The translations under genes were made by a program, and so were the position numbers. Shown here piece after piece: positions 16,040-23,279 of a stretch of 37,832 nucleotides of DNA. Location of the stretch: the NCBI GenBank assembly GCA_017445875.1, contig JAFSRZ010000030.1, forward strand, positions 1 to 37,832, in the 5' to 3' direction. Under the pieces are notes generated by a model. It saw only the letters and a list, made by a program, of their open reading frames with translations, made no database searches and had not been told where the DNA came from. Origin of the DNA: Oscillospiraceae bacterium (GTDB lineage: Bacteria > Bacillota > Clostridia > Oscillospirales > Oscillospiraceae). How positions within the stretch are numbered: position 1 is the first letter of the stretch; each line of letters opens with the position of its first letter.

Positions 16040-16681
16040 TCACGGCGTCCCCGCGACTGCGTACAACAGCGCGTTGCAAATCGCCGCCGCGACTGTACTG
16101 CCGCCCTTGCGCCCCATGGCGACAATCGCGGGAATTTGAAAGCGTTCGCATACTTCCCAAATGCGCCGCTTGCTTTCCGCCACGTTGACAAATCCCACCG
16201 GGACGCCTATCACAAACGCCGGACGCGCTCCGCGCTCTATCCGTTCGGCGAGACATAGTAACGCTGTCGGGGCGTTGCCAATGGCGAACGCCCCGACCGG
16301 ACAGCGTTCCAGCGCGTACTCCACGGACACCGCCGCCCGTGTGATATTACGTTCCCGCGCCGCTTGCGCAACGTCTTCAGACGCCATAAAGCAACAGGCC
16401 GACGCCCCCAGACGCTTTAACGCCGGTTTACTGATTCCGGCTAACGCCATATTGGTATCAGTCACAAGTACGCCGCCGCGCAGGGCTTCCGCGCACAGTA
16501 CCGGCGCGTCGGGCGTAAAGCGTAGCGTCTCCGCGTACGCAAAATCCGCCGTCGCGTGAATGACGCGCTTGACAATCGCGGCGCGGTCGTCGGGAAGCAC
16601 AATTCCGCGTTCGGACAGTTCCGCGTCAATAATTCTCATGCTCTCCCGCTCGATTCCGGCGGGAGTTTTGATATCGTTCAT
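16040..16681 (-). CDS. cbiC: precorrin-8X / cobalt-precorrin-8 methylmutase
   Basis: This 213-residue enzyme moves the C11 methyl group to C12 to form hydrogenobyrinate or cobyrinate in corrin synthesis. The catalytic His42 lies in KRVIHATADFAYAE, matching the CobH/CbiC active-site His, and the family motifs TDTNMALAGI and FVIGVPVGFVN are present. The length is typical. It is the last gene of the cob operon, separated from cobQ by 131 bp filled with a tandem repeat (16676-16843). The ATG at 16681 and its GGGGG-type ribosome binding site lie in the final repeat unit. It is the only corrin-ring enzyme gene in the window, so the rest of the pathway must be encoded elsewhere. Confidence 0.93.
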   Translation of the reverse strand: MNDIKTPAGIERESMRIIDAELSERGIVLPDDRAAIVKRVIHATADFAYAETLRFTPDAPVLCAEALRGGVLVTDTNMALAGISKPALKRLGASACCFMASEDVAQAARERNITRAAVSVEYALERCPVGAFAIGNAPTALLCLAERIERGARPAFVIGVPVGFVNVAESKRRIWEVCERFQIPAIVAMGRKGGSTVAAAICNALLYAVAGTP

Positions 16682-16843
16682 ACGATTTCCCCCACAACGC
16701 GCCGCGTCTTGATATCGTTCCTACAGTTTCCCCACAATGTGCCGTGCGTTCCTACAGTTTCCCCACAATGTGCCGTGTGTTCCTACTGTCTCTCCCACAA
16801 TGCGCCGTGCGTTCATGGCGTTTCTTCCAGAACGCGCCGCACG
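16676..16843 (-). repeat. tandem repeat of the cobQ-stop / cbiC-start junction
   Basis: Five imperfect units begin with GTTC on the plus strand at 16676, 16717, 16748, 16779 and 16811 (lengths 41, 31, 31, 32 and about 33). On the coding (minus) strand each has a CGGCRCRTTGTGGGGGAAA-like core followed by ATGAAC or TAGGAAC. The first unit is the cobQ 3' end with its stop, and the last contains the RBS and ATG of cbiC. The two 31-bp central units are almost identical. Confidence 0.75.
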
Positions 16844-18294
16844 GCGTCCATATCCAGCGCGGCGCGGACGCAGTCTGCAAGCAAATTATACTGACGCTCT
16901 TTGTACTCCGCGTGTGATTCCGGCGCGACGCTTTCCGGTTCGATTCCCTTCCGGGCACACAGCCACGCGCAGAGTTTTTCCGTAAGTTCGCCGCTGTCAA
17001 ACAGGCCGTGCAGATACGTCCCCATGACGTTTCCCAGACAACAGCCGTCTTTTCTGTCATCGTCCAGCAGACAGAACGCCGCGCCACTGGATTCCGTCCG
17101 CCCCATGTGGATTTCGTAGCCGTCCAGACGCGCCCCCGACAACGCGCCGCACGTCACGACGCCGCCGACACGCGTCAAAGTTTTGGACGGCGCGAACACC
17201 GTCCGGCACGGAAGCAGACCCATTCCGCGCACGGAAACCGCGCCGGATTCCACGCCGGAGGCGTCGTCTATGCGTTCGCCCAACATCTGATAGCCGCCGC
17301 ATACACCTAAAATCGGCGTCCCGTGCGCGGCGAGTCGCAGGAAAGCGGCCTCCAAGCCGTTCTGACGCGCCCACAGCAAATCCGGGATTGTACTTTTTGT
17401 CCCCGGCAGGATAATCATGTCAGGCGTTCCGAGGCGGCGGACGCTATCGACGTACCGGACGCCCAAGAGCGGGTGACATTCCAGCGGCACGAAGTCCGTA
17501 AAATTGGAAATGCGCGGGAAACGTATCACGGCAATGTCGAGAAGTTTATGCGGGGTCGTTTGCGACAGGCGCGGCGACAAAGAATCTTCATCATCAATGT
17601 CAACTTCTAAATAGGGAATCACGCCTAAAACCGGGATTCCGGTCAGCGTCCGCAACTGTTCGAGGCCGGGACGCAAAAGCGCCAAGTCGCCGCGAAACTT
17701 ATTAATGACCAATCCCCGGACGCGTTTCCGTTCCGGTGCCGTGAGCAGTTCGACAGTCCCGTACAACTGCGCGAACACGCCGCCGCGGTCAATGTCGCCG
17801 ACGAGCAACACCGGCGCGTCCACGAGTTCCGCCAGACCCATGTTTACAATGTCGTGTTGACGTAAATTGATTTCGGCGGGACTTCCCGCGCCCTCTATGA
17901 CAATCAAATCGTATTCCGCCGCGAGGCTTTCGCAGGCCGCCAAGATTTCGGGAATCAGGGATTTTTTATAACGGAAATACGCCGCCGCGCTCATATGTCC
18001 CCGCGCCCGCCCCATGACGATAACTTGACTTCCGGTGTCGCTGGACGGTTTGAGCAGTACGGGATTCATACGCACGTCCGGGACAATTCCGGCGGCCTCC
18101 GCCTGTACCACCTGAGCGCGTCCCATCTCCAAGCCGTCCGCCGTTACGTAACTGTTCAGCGCCATATTTTGACTTTTGAACGGCGCGACGCGCCAGCCGT
18201 CTTGACGGAATATCCGGCACAGCGCCGCGCACAGTAAACTTTTCCCGGCACCCGACATCGTACCTTGTATCATAAGACATTTCGCTTTTCGCAT
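16813..18294 (-). CDS. cobQ: cobyric acid synthase
   Basis: This 493-residue enzyme (CobQ/CbiP) uses glutamine and ATP to amidate side chains b, d, e and g of adenosylcobyrinate a,c-diamide. The N-terminal ATP-binding domain starts with MIQGTMSGAGKS (P-loop-like, 8-19), FKSQNMALNS and the DLIVIEGAGSPAEINL segment. The C-terminal glutaminase-type domain has the nucleophile in GVCGGYQMLG and the conserved His in YLHGLFD. The start at 18294 was chosen over a longer frame because GGGAGG precedes it and the family starts with this segment. It overlaps the cobD 3' end by 25 nt, indicating coupling. Its last codons form the first unit of the tandem repeat before cbiC. Confidence 0.95.
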   Translation of the reverse strand: MRKAKCLMIQGTMSGAGKSLLCAALCRIFRQDGWRVAPFKSQNMALNSYVTADGLEMGRAQVVQAEAAGIVPDVRMNPVLLKPSSDTGSQVIVMGRARGHMSAAAYFRYKKSLIPEILAACESLAAEYDLIVIEGAGSPAEINLRQHDIVNMGLAELVDAPVLLVGDIDRGGVFAQLYGTVELLTAPERKRVRGLVINKFRGDLALLRPGLEQLRTLTGIPVLGVIPYLEVDIDDEDSLSPRLSQTTPHKLLDIAVIRFPRISNFTDFVPLECHPLLGVRYVDSVRRLGTPDMIILPGTKSTIPDLLWARQNGLEAAFLRLAAHGTPILGVCGGYQMLGERIDDASGVESGAVSVRGMGLLPCRTVFAPSKTLTRVGGVVTCGALSGARLDGYEIHMGRTESSGAAFCLLDDDRKDGCCLGNVMGTYLHGLFDSGELTEKLCAWLCARKGIEPESVAPESHAEYKERQYNLLADCVRAALDMDAVRRVLEETP

Positions 18295-19337
18295 AGAACC
18301 TCCCGTAAGGCCGCAATCAGACGGCGGTTTTCGGCTTCCGTCCGCACGGCGACACGATACCATGTGTCATCGAGGCCGTGAAAGTTGCCGCAGTTTCGGA
18401 CAAGGATTCCGCGTTCCCGCAGGGCGTCGGACAGCGGCGCGGGACTTCGGAACAGCAGGAAATTCGCCTCCCCCGGAATGACACGCAGTCCGAGGGCGGA
18501 CAAGTCCGCGTACAGTTTCGGACGCTCCCGCGACACCAGACGCCGCACGGCGTCGACATACGCGCTTTCGCGCAGTGCCGCGACGCCCGCCGCCTGTGCC
18601 AGTTCCGACACATTCCACGGCGGCCCGCAACGCCGCATTTGTTCTAAAAGCGCGGCGTCGGCACACAGCGCGTAGCCGAGCCGGACGCCCGCCAAGCCGT
18701 AAAGTTTCGTGAACGCCCGGAGAAGTAACAAATTCGGAAAGTCCGGCAGTTTTCCGCGCAAGGTGAATTGTTCGGGGCAGTCCAGAAAACCTAAAAAGCA
18801 CTCGTCAAGAATCAGGCGGCAACCGGTTTCCCGACAGTGTTCCAGCACACGGAACAATAACGCTTGCGGTATCGTGACGCCCGTTGGGTTGTTCGGCTGA
18901 CAGAGAAATATAACATTTGTCCCCGGCGTGAAAGCGTTCAGGAAATCCGCGTCCAGCCGGAAACCGTTCTCCGCTGACAGGGGATAGCGCGTGATTTCAC
19001 AGTCCGACAGCGACAGCGCCGCCTCGTACTCGGAAAACGCGGGCGCGGTGACAATGGCGTGTTTCGGGCGGATGGCCAGTGCCGCCCGGTAAATCAAGTC
19101 CGACGCGCCGTTTCCGCACAAAATCCAGTCCGGCGGAATGTTTTCCGCCGCGCCAATCGCGGCGCGTAAGTCGCGGCATAACGGGTCGGGATACCTGTCC
19201 GCCCGCGTGACCGCTTCCGACAGCGCGACGCGCACGGCGTCGGGGACGCCCAGCGGACTGACATTCACGGAAAAATCCAGCAATGTCCCGGAGTAGTCGC
19301 CGCCGTGGGCGTGGGTGTCGAGCTTGTCCGCGTTCAT
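18270..19337 (-). CDS. cobD: threonine-phosphate decarboxylase
   Basis: This 355-residue PLP-dependent enzyme belongs to the class I/II aminotransferase fold. It has the substrate loop QPNNPTG (148-154), ILDECFLGF with Asp178, and the PLP lysine Lys211 in RAFTKLYGLAGVRLGYA. The N-terminal THAHGGDY and the position between cbiB and cobQ identify it as CobD, which decarboxylates L-threonine O-3-phosphate to aminopropanol phosphate for the nucleotide loop, rather than histidinol-phosphate aminotransferase HisC. No C-terminal Cys-rich extension is present. The ATG at 19337 has GGGAGGGG upstream and forms an ATGA overlap with the cbiB stop. A long upstream frame inside cbiB is not credible. Confidence 0.92.
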   Translation of the reverse strand: MNADKLDTHAHGGDYSGTLLDFSVNVSPLGVPDAVRVALSEAVTRADRYPDPLCRDLRAAIGAAENIPPDWILCGNGASDLIYRAALAIRPKHAIVTAPAFSEYEAALSLSDCEITRYPLSAENGFRLDADFLNAFTPGTNVIFLCQPNNPTGVTIPQALLFRVLEHCRETGCRLILDECFLGFLDCPEQFTLRGKLPDFPNLLLLRAFTKLYGLAGVRLGYALCADAALLEQMRRCGPPWNVSELAQAAGVAALRESAYVDAVRRLVSRERPKLYADLSALGLRVIPGEANFLLFRSPAPLSDALRERGILVRNCGNFHGLDDTWYRVAVRTEAENRRLIAALREVLCEKRNVL

Positions 19338-20293
19338 GCCGCCCCTCCCGCGTACAGAAAACGCACAACGCACAGCGCCGCCAACAGTAAAACGCTTCCG
19401 GCGTACAACATCCGGTTGACGCGCAAAATATCGGCGTTTTCGGGCTGACGCGCCGCGTCGCCGATAAAGGGCTTGTCGCAGTATTCGCCGAAGTACCACG
19501 CCGCCCCCCCTAAACGGATATCCAGCGCCCCCGCGCATACGGATTCCGTTTGCCCGGCGTTGGGGCTTGTGTGGTTGCGGCGGTCGCGCCGCCAGATTCG
19601 GAACGCGTTCCGGGCGTCCTGTCCGGTGACAGCCGCCGCGAGTATCAGGAAAAGCGCCGCGACGCGTGACGGTACATAATTCGCGGCGTCGTCTAATTTC
19701 GCGGCGGCGCGTCCGAAATAGAAATAGCGTTCGTTTTTGTACGCTACCATACTGTCCATGGTGTTAATTGCCTTATACGTCATCGCAAGCGGAGCGCCGC
19801 AGAGAAAGAAGTACAGCAACGGCGCGGCAACGCCGTCGGAAAAGTTCTCCGCGACGCTCTCCACAGTCGCCCGGATAATACCGTATTCGTCAAGCCGTTC
19901 CGTGTCGCGCCCGACGATACACGAGACGGCTTTCCGCGCCCCGGACAGGTCACGCGACGCGTACACGGCGCGGGAGGCGTCCGCCAAGCCCTTGACGGCG
20001 ACGCACTGCCACGCCCAAAGCGTTTGCAGGGCGAACGCCGCCGCCGGATGAATCAGCGCGGCGAGACGGCACAATCCCAGTGTGACGGCGAATGTCAGGA
20101 GCGGGAGCGACGCCGCCAGTATCGCGCCGCCGAGTAATTCCCCGCGAGGCGTTTTCGGCAGACGGGCGCGGAGAAACGTTTCCGCGCACGTGATACAGCG
20201 TCCCATGAATACGACCGGGTGCGGAATCCGTGCCGGGTCGCCGAAAAGCAAGTCCAGCGCGAAGCCCCCAAGCGCCGCGTACAGAATCAGCAC
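19334..20293 (-). CDS. cbiB: adenosylcobinamide-phosphate synthase
   Basis: This 319-residue integral membrane enzyme (CbiB; CobD in aerobic nomenclature) attaches aminopropanol phosphate to adenosylcobyric acid. Family marks are LDLLFGDPARIPHPVVFMG at the N-terminus, the IVGRDTERLDEYGIIRATVESVAENFSDG core (written in parts: IVGRDTERLD and ATVESVAENFSDG), and the NTMDSMVAYKNERY segment. Several hydrophobic helices are present, about residues 1-16, 55-80, 155-175, 210-225 and 295-315. The start is a GTG preceded by a GGGGGGA stretch. It overlaps the short cobU paralogue upstream by 7 nt and cobD downstream by 4 nt. Confidence 0.95.
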   Translation of the reverse strand: MLILYAALGGFALDLLFGDPARIPHPVVFMGRCITCAETFLRARLPKTPRGELLGGAILAASLPLLTFAVTLGLCRLAALIHPAAAFALQTLWAWQCVAVKGLADASRAVYASRDLSGARKAVSCIVGRDTERLDEYGIIRATVESVAENFSDGVAAPLLYFFLCGAPLAMTYKAINTMDSMVAYKNERYFYFGRAAAKLDDAANYVPSRVAALFLILAAAVTGQDARNAFRIWRRDRRNHTSPNAGQTESVCAGALDIRLGGAAWYFGEYCDKPFIGDAARQPENADILRVNRMLYAGSVLLLAALCVVRFLYAGGAA

Positions 20294-20625
20294 GGCAAAT
20301 CCCCCCGTATCACAAGCGGAATCCCGCAGAATACGCGCACAACCGTTTCGGCGCGTTCCGCTAACAGACAGTTCAAGCGTCCGGCGGCCTCCCGCGCCGC
20401 ACGTTCGGAGGCGTCGACAGGTATCACGCCGCCGCCCGTTTCCGTGGCGATAACGGCTTTGTAATGAGACAGTTCGTCCGCCAACGCTTCCAGATTATCC
20501 GCTTGCGCCGCCAGTTCCTGTACGTCCCAGACCGCGAAATTAGACAGTTCCTCAACTTTACAGTGAAGTATCGACGCCGCGACGGCGCGTTTGCCGCTGT
20601 ATAACGAGCCAAAGATAAAAATCAC
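20287..20625 (-). CDS. short CobU-like P-loop protein
   Basis: This 112-residue protein resembles the ends of adenosylcobinamide kinase/guanylyltransferase CobU: an N-terminal P-loop (FGSLYSGKR) and a C-terminal VVRVFCGIPLVIRG resembling CobU's EVVCGIPAYYKG. It lacks the middle of the protein, including the HRxxR-type motif that carries the GMP intermediate. It also has an ATETGGGVIPVDASERAARE segment, like the second half of full-length CobU. The GTG at 20625 forms a GTGA overlap with the cobS stop and has GGGAGG upstream, so it is a real operon member. A full CobU is encoded two genes upstream. It may be a regulatory or accessory subunit, or a decaying paralogue; function is not established. 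Confidence 0.75.
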   Translation of the reverse strand: MIFIFGSLYSGKRAVAASILHCKVEELSNFAVWDVQELAAQADNLEALADELSHYKAVIATETGGGVIPVDASERAAREAAGRLNCLLAERAETVVRVFCGIPLVIRGDLPC

Positions 20626-21398
20626 GCGTTCGCCTCCCAGTATTGCGCCAGTACCAGCGCCGCCAGCATCCAAAATTCGGCTTTTTGCAGGAACCAGCCC
20701 GCCAAGTCGCCGGACGCGCCGCCAAATTCACATTTTGCGACGTGGACATAGCGCAACAGAACCGCCGCCGCCGCGCATGTCATGAGGACGCCCGCGCCGC
20801 CGCCGCAAATCCACAGTGTCAGCGCCGCCGCGAGACATTCCGCGCCGAGAATCACGCGTACGCGGCGCAAGTCCGACGCTTCGACGAATGTCCGGGCGAG
20901 GCCGTATCCGTCGGCGAGCGGCAGGAGTGTCAGCGCCGCGCCGGAAAGAGCGCGGGAGAGTACGAACGCCGGAACCATCACGGCGGACGCTTCCAGCGAC
21001 GCGCACAGGGCGAATGTGGCGAGAAAATACGTACAAAGCCAAATGACCGCGAAAGCCCCGGAACACGGGTCTTTCAGGATTTCGCGTTTGCGTTCGGGTG
21101 TCGCGTGACTGCATAAGGCGTCGGCGGTGTCGGCGTAGCCGTCTAAATGTATGCCGCCCGTCAGCGCGACGGGAAGCAGTGTACAGCCCGCGCCGCGCAG
21201 TATCGCAGGGAGAGACAGCCAGTGGCAGACGTAGTCCCACGCCAGCCAGCAAAGTCCAATCACGACGCCCACGAGCGGGAACGCGCAGAGCATGTAACGC
21301 GACATTTGTTGATTCCAAGGGGTTCGCGGCATGGGAATCGCGGAGAACATCGAGAACGCCGCCGCAATTGTTTGAAAAATTTGTGAACCACCCCGCAA
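20622..21398 (-). CDS. cobS: adenosylcobinamide-GDP ribazoletransferase (cobalamin synthase)
   Basis: This integral membrane enzyme joins adenosylcobinamide-GDP and alpha-ribazole in the last assembly step. Key features are AFSMFSAIPMP near the N-terminus, GGIHLDGYADTADAL and the following HATPERKREILKDPCSGAF (the Asp-rich metal site and its extension), and several hydrophobic helices. The N-terminus is uncertain. No ATG lies near the family's usual start; a TTG at 21398, 4 nt after the cobU stop, gives 258 residues, and an ATT at 21380 placed seven bases after GGGGTGG gives 252 residues. An ATG at 21350 would cut into the conserved segment. The stop overlaps the next gene's GTG. Confidence 0.9.
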   Translation of the reverse strand: MRGGSQIFQTIAAAFSMFSAIPMPRTPWNQQMSRYMLCAFPLVGVVIGLCWLAWDYVCHWLSLPAILRGAGCTLLPVALTGGIHLDGYADTADALCSHATPERKREILKDPCSGAFAVIWLCTYFLATFALCASLEASAVMVPAFVLSRALSGAALTLLPLADGYGLARTFVEASDLRRVRVILGAECLAAALTLWICGGGAGVLMTCAAAAVLLRYVHVAKCEFGGASGDLAGWFLQKAEFWMLAALVLAQYWEANA

Positions 21399-21402
21399 GA
21401 TT

Positions 21403-21942
21403 TCAAAGTTTTGCAAACCGTTCCGCCCCCTTGTAATACGCCGGGATTCCGCAGACAACCTCACAAACGCCGTCGACAGTCGCGGCGATTTCGCGGTGAA
21501 GTCGCGCCAGTGTCCGCAGATATCGGAGCGTTTCGCCTGAATACGCCGTGCCGCCGCAGAAGATTTCGTTGGAGACAATCACGACATGGGCGCACTGTCC
21601 GCGCAGATAGCGCAAGCCCCGCAAAATTGACGCTTCCGCGCCGTCGCCGCTTCCACGCGGGGAAAACATCTCGTTGGCACATAGATTGCCCAAATCTTCC
21701 AGCAGAACCGCGCATTGTTTCGGGACGCGCAACCCGGCAAGATTGGTACAGCGTTCCAGCGTCACGAAACCTTTCCCTGTCCGTGCCTTGCGGTGTTTGG
21801 CAATCCGGGCGACGGCCTCCGCGCCGTGCGGCTCCATCGTGGCAACGTAGACTTTCGGCGCGTCGCCGGACAGACGGCACAGCAGATTTTCGGCGTATTC
21901 GCTTTTCCCGGACGCCGCCCCGCCGATAACAAGAACTGTCAA
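21403..21942 (-). CDS. cobU: adenosylcobinamide kinase / adenosylcobinamide-phosphate guanylyltransferase
   Basis: This 179-residue bifunctional enzyme phosphorylates adenosylcobinamide and then transfers GMP to it. It has the P-loop VIGGAASGKSEYAE (5-18), VATMEP, the His50-Arg51 and Arg54 motif (KHRKAR) matching the guanylylated-His segment of CobU, LLEDLGNLCANEMF, and a C-terminal CEVVCGIPAYYKG. Length is normal. The start is a TTG at 21942 with AAAGGGA upstream. It is the first gene of the cob operon in this window, 49 bp downstream of the metallophosphoesterase stop with a hairpin between them. No separate promoter or cobalamin riboswitch is visible. Confidence 0.93.
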   Translation of the reverse strand: MTVLVIGGAASGKSEYAENLLCRLSGDAPKVYVATMEPHGAEAVARIAKHRKARTGKGFVTLERCTNLAGLRVPKQCAVLLEDLGNLCANEMFSPRGSGDGAEASILRGLRYLRGQCAHVVIVSNEIFCGGTAYSGETLRYLRTLARLHREIAATVDGVCEVVCGIPAYYKGAERFAKL

Positions 21943-21960
21943 GGCTTTTCCCTTTCAGCA

Positions 21961-21985
21961 AAACCGGCGGGACGACCGCCGGTTT
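21961..21985 (-). terminator. hairpin between the metallophosphoesterase gene and cobU
   Basis: A perfect 10-bp stem (21961-21970 with 21976-21985) with a 5-nt loop ends on the minus strand with a run of T (GGTTTTGC). It lies after the metallophosphoesterase stop and 19 bp before cobU. It may be a terminator or a partial attenuator, since no cobU promoter is seen after it. Confidence 0.6.
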
Positions 21986-21991
21986 CCTGCT

Positions 21992-22741
21992 TCATATCTG
22001 TAAATGTACGATTTGTTCATAGAGCAGGATATACTTTTCCTTAACCATGCAGTTACTGTGATAGTGTCCGAAAAACCAGAGCCGGAACTGTAAGCGCTGG
22101 GAGACGGATTCCAGAAAGTCAGTCAGTTGGTTGGATTCGTAGCCGTCGCGGATGAGTTCGTGCTGTACGGAAGTCGGGGCGCAGTGCGTGACCACGTAAT
22201 CGACTTCCCATTTGTTCCGTTCGAGGGTGTCCAAGGCGGTTTTGTACTCGTCGGCGCAGGGGAGTTCCTCCTTCCACCAAGACACGTGATTGATACGGAA
22301 ATAGGCGTCACGGCGTTGGAGTTCGCGGTACTTCTTGCGGAAGTGCGGGTCGTCGGGTTCCAATACGCCGTCCGGTATATCGTGGCAGGCCGCGCCGCCC
22401 ATCGTGAAGAAGCGTTTCCCGTCCAGTTCAAACACCTGTCCGCGTGTCAGGTGGATGACAGAAGGCCGGATACGCTGTACCGTGCCGCCGTGCCATTCTT
22501 CTGTGGGGAACGTCGCCAGCAGGTCGTAATTCTCATGATTCCCCGTGACAAAGAGCGTCGTAAACGGACGCTCGTCCAGCCAGTTGAGCCAATACTGCTG
22601 TTCGCGGCTTTGATTCCAGACGCCGCCGAAGTCCCCGCAGATAATCACATAGTCCGCCTTGGTGAGTTGGTCGAGTTCCGGGAACTCGCCCTCCCGGAAG
22701 CGTCGGAAATCGCCGTGGGTGTCGCCGGTCAGATAAATCAA
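21992..22741 (-). CDS. calcineurin-like metallophosphoesterase
   Basis: This protein of about 249 residues has the full metallophosphoesterase motif set: GDTHGDF, CGDFGGVW, VTGNHENYD, VTHCAP and GHYHSN. These bind two metal ions that hydrolyse phosphoester bonds. The substrate is not known; there is no transmembrane segment or signal peptide, so it is cytosolic. Two starts are possible. A GTG at 22750 is directly next to the AGGGGGTGA ribosome binding site, leaving no spacer, whereas a TTG at 22741 is well spaced and begins MIYLTGDTHGD, so I prefer 22741. It has a strong promoter at 22771-22799 and may be the only entry point for transcription into the cob operon. Confidence 0.88.
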   Translation of the reverse strand: MIYLTGDTHGDFRRFREGEFPELDQLTKADYVIICGDFGGVWNQSREQQYWLNWLDERPFTTLFVTGNHENYDLLATFPTEEWHGGTVQRIRPSVIHLTRGQVFELDGKRFFTMGGAACHDIPDGVLEPDDPHFRKKYRELQRRDAYFRINHVSWWKEELPCADEYKTALDTLERNKWEVDYVVTHCAPTSVQHELIRDGYESNQLTDFLESVSQRLQFRLWFFGHYHSNCMVKEKYILLYEQIVHLQI

Positions 22742-22770
22742 CGCTGTCACCCCCTGTCTTGTTCGGTTCT

Positions 22771-22799
22771 ATGATAGCGCCTTTGCCGGAAAATGTCAA
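22771..22799 (-). promoter_or_regulatory. sigma-A promoter upstream of the metallophosphoesterase gene
   Basis: On the minus strand a perfect TTGACA (22794-22799) and TATCAT (22771-22776, five of six) are separated by 17 bp, about 30 bp before the start. It lies just outside the left end of the inverted-repeat element at 22815-22984. Confidence 0.75.
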
Positions 22800-22814
22800 T
22801 TGTTTTCGTGAGCG

Positions 22815-22984
22815 GTCGGTGTCAAGTTCTTGTAGGACTTTTTCAGAACTGCCGCAAGCCGCGCATTCTGAGAACAAAGAGGAGCAACTTTCAGGCGCAT
22901 TTTTGAGCGTAAATGCCCGTTGGTGTCCGCTTGAAATTTCCATACTATGGAAATCAAAAAGTCCTGCAATGATTTTACACCGAC
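22815..22984. mobile_element. 170-bp element with 29-nt terminal inverted repeats (MITE-like)
   Basis: The left end (22815-22843) and the reverse complement of the right end (22956-22984) agree at 24 of 29 positions: both begin GTCGGTGT and both end AGGACTTTTT. The interior has no believable gene. A second short palindrome, TTTCCATACTATGGAAA, lies near 22938-22954. This looks like a non-autonomous transposable element or the remnant of an insertion sequence. No clear target site duplication is visible. It lies between the metallophosphoesterase promoter and the sporulation cluster. I could not assign an IS family. Confidence 0.65.
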
Positions 22985-22987
22985 GGA

Positions 22988-23019
22988 CAGACGCACGTCA
23001 TGCGCGTCTGTTTTTGTTT
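22988..23019 (+). terminator. Rho-independent terminator-like hairpin
   Basis: A perfect 7-bp stem (22988-22994 with 23004-23010) is followed by TTTTTGTTT on the plus strand. No plus-strand gene precedes it, so it may end a transcript from the inverted-repeat element or an unrecognised small RNA, or may shield the sporulation genes from read-through. Confidence 0.55.
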
Positions 23020-23110
23020 CCGGCACAGACATTTTTCCGTTTCGGGCGGAACCCGGACAGGCGCGGGCGTATATACTGGCGTAACCGGACACAGAGAGGA
23101 GGCGTGGCGG

Positions 23111-23266
23111 ATGTGCGGGAAAAGCGGAGTGGTTCTGTTGGGAATCTGCGCGGCGGCGCTGGGTATGGGAATCCTGATTGCCGCGATATTTCCGGCGGGC
23201 TTACTGCTGTTCGTGACGGCGTTTCTGCTGATTGCGTGCGGCTGCGTCTGCTGTCGGAGACGGTGA
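23111..23266 (+). CDS. small hydrophobic membrane protein upstream of spoVM
   Basis: This 51-residue protein is almost wholly hydrophobic, with two probable transmembrane segments (about 7-27 and 29-45) and a Cys-rich, basic end (CGCVCCRRR). The ATG at 23111 has GAGGAGG about eight bases upstream, which is good support for translation despite the small size. I do not recognise a family. The spoVM gene follows 13 bp later with its own ribosome binding site, so the two are probably co-transcribed and this gene may act in sporulation or in the forespore membrane. That role is inference from position. Confidence 0.6.
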   Translation: MCGKSGVVLLGICAAALGMGILIAAIFPAGLLLFVTAFLLIACGCVCCRRR

Positions 23267-23279
23267 AAGGAGCGGTACT

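Noticed and set aside
16676-16843. CRISPR-like array
   Set aside because: Units are contiguous with no unique spacers, degenerate, and overlap the cobQ and cbiC coding ends; no cas genes are nearby.
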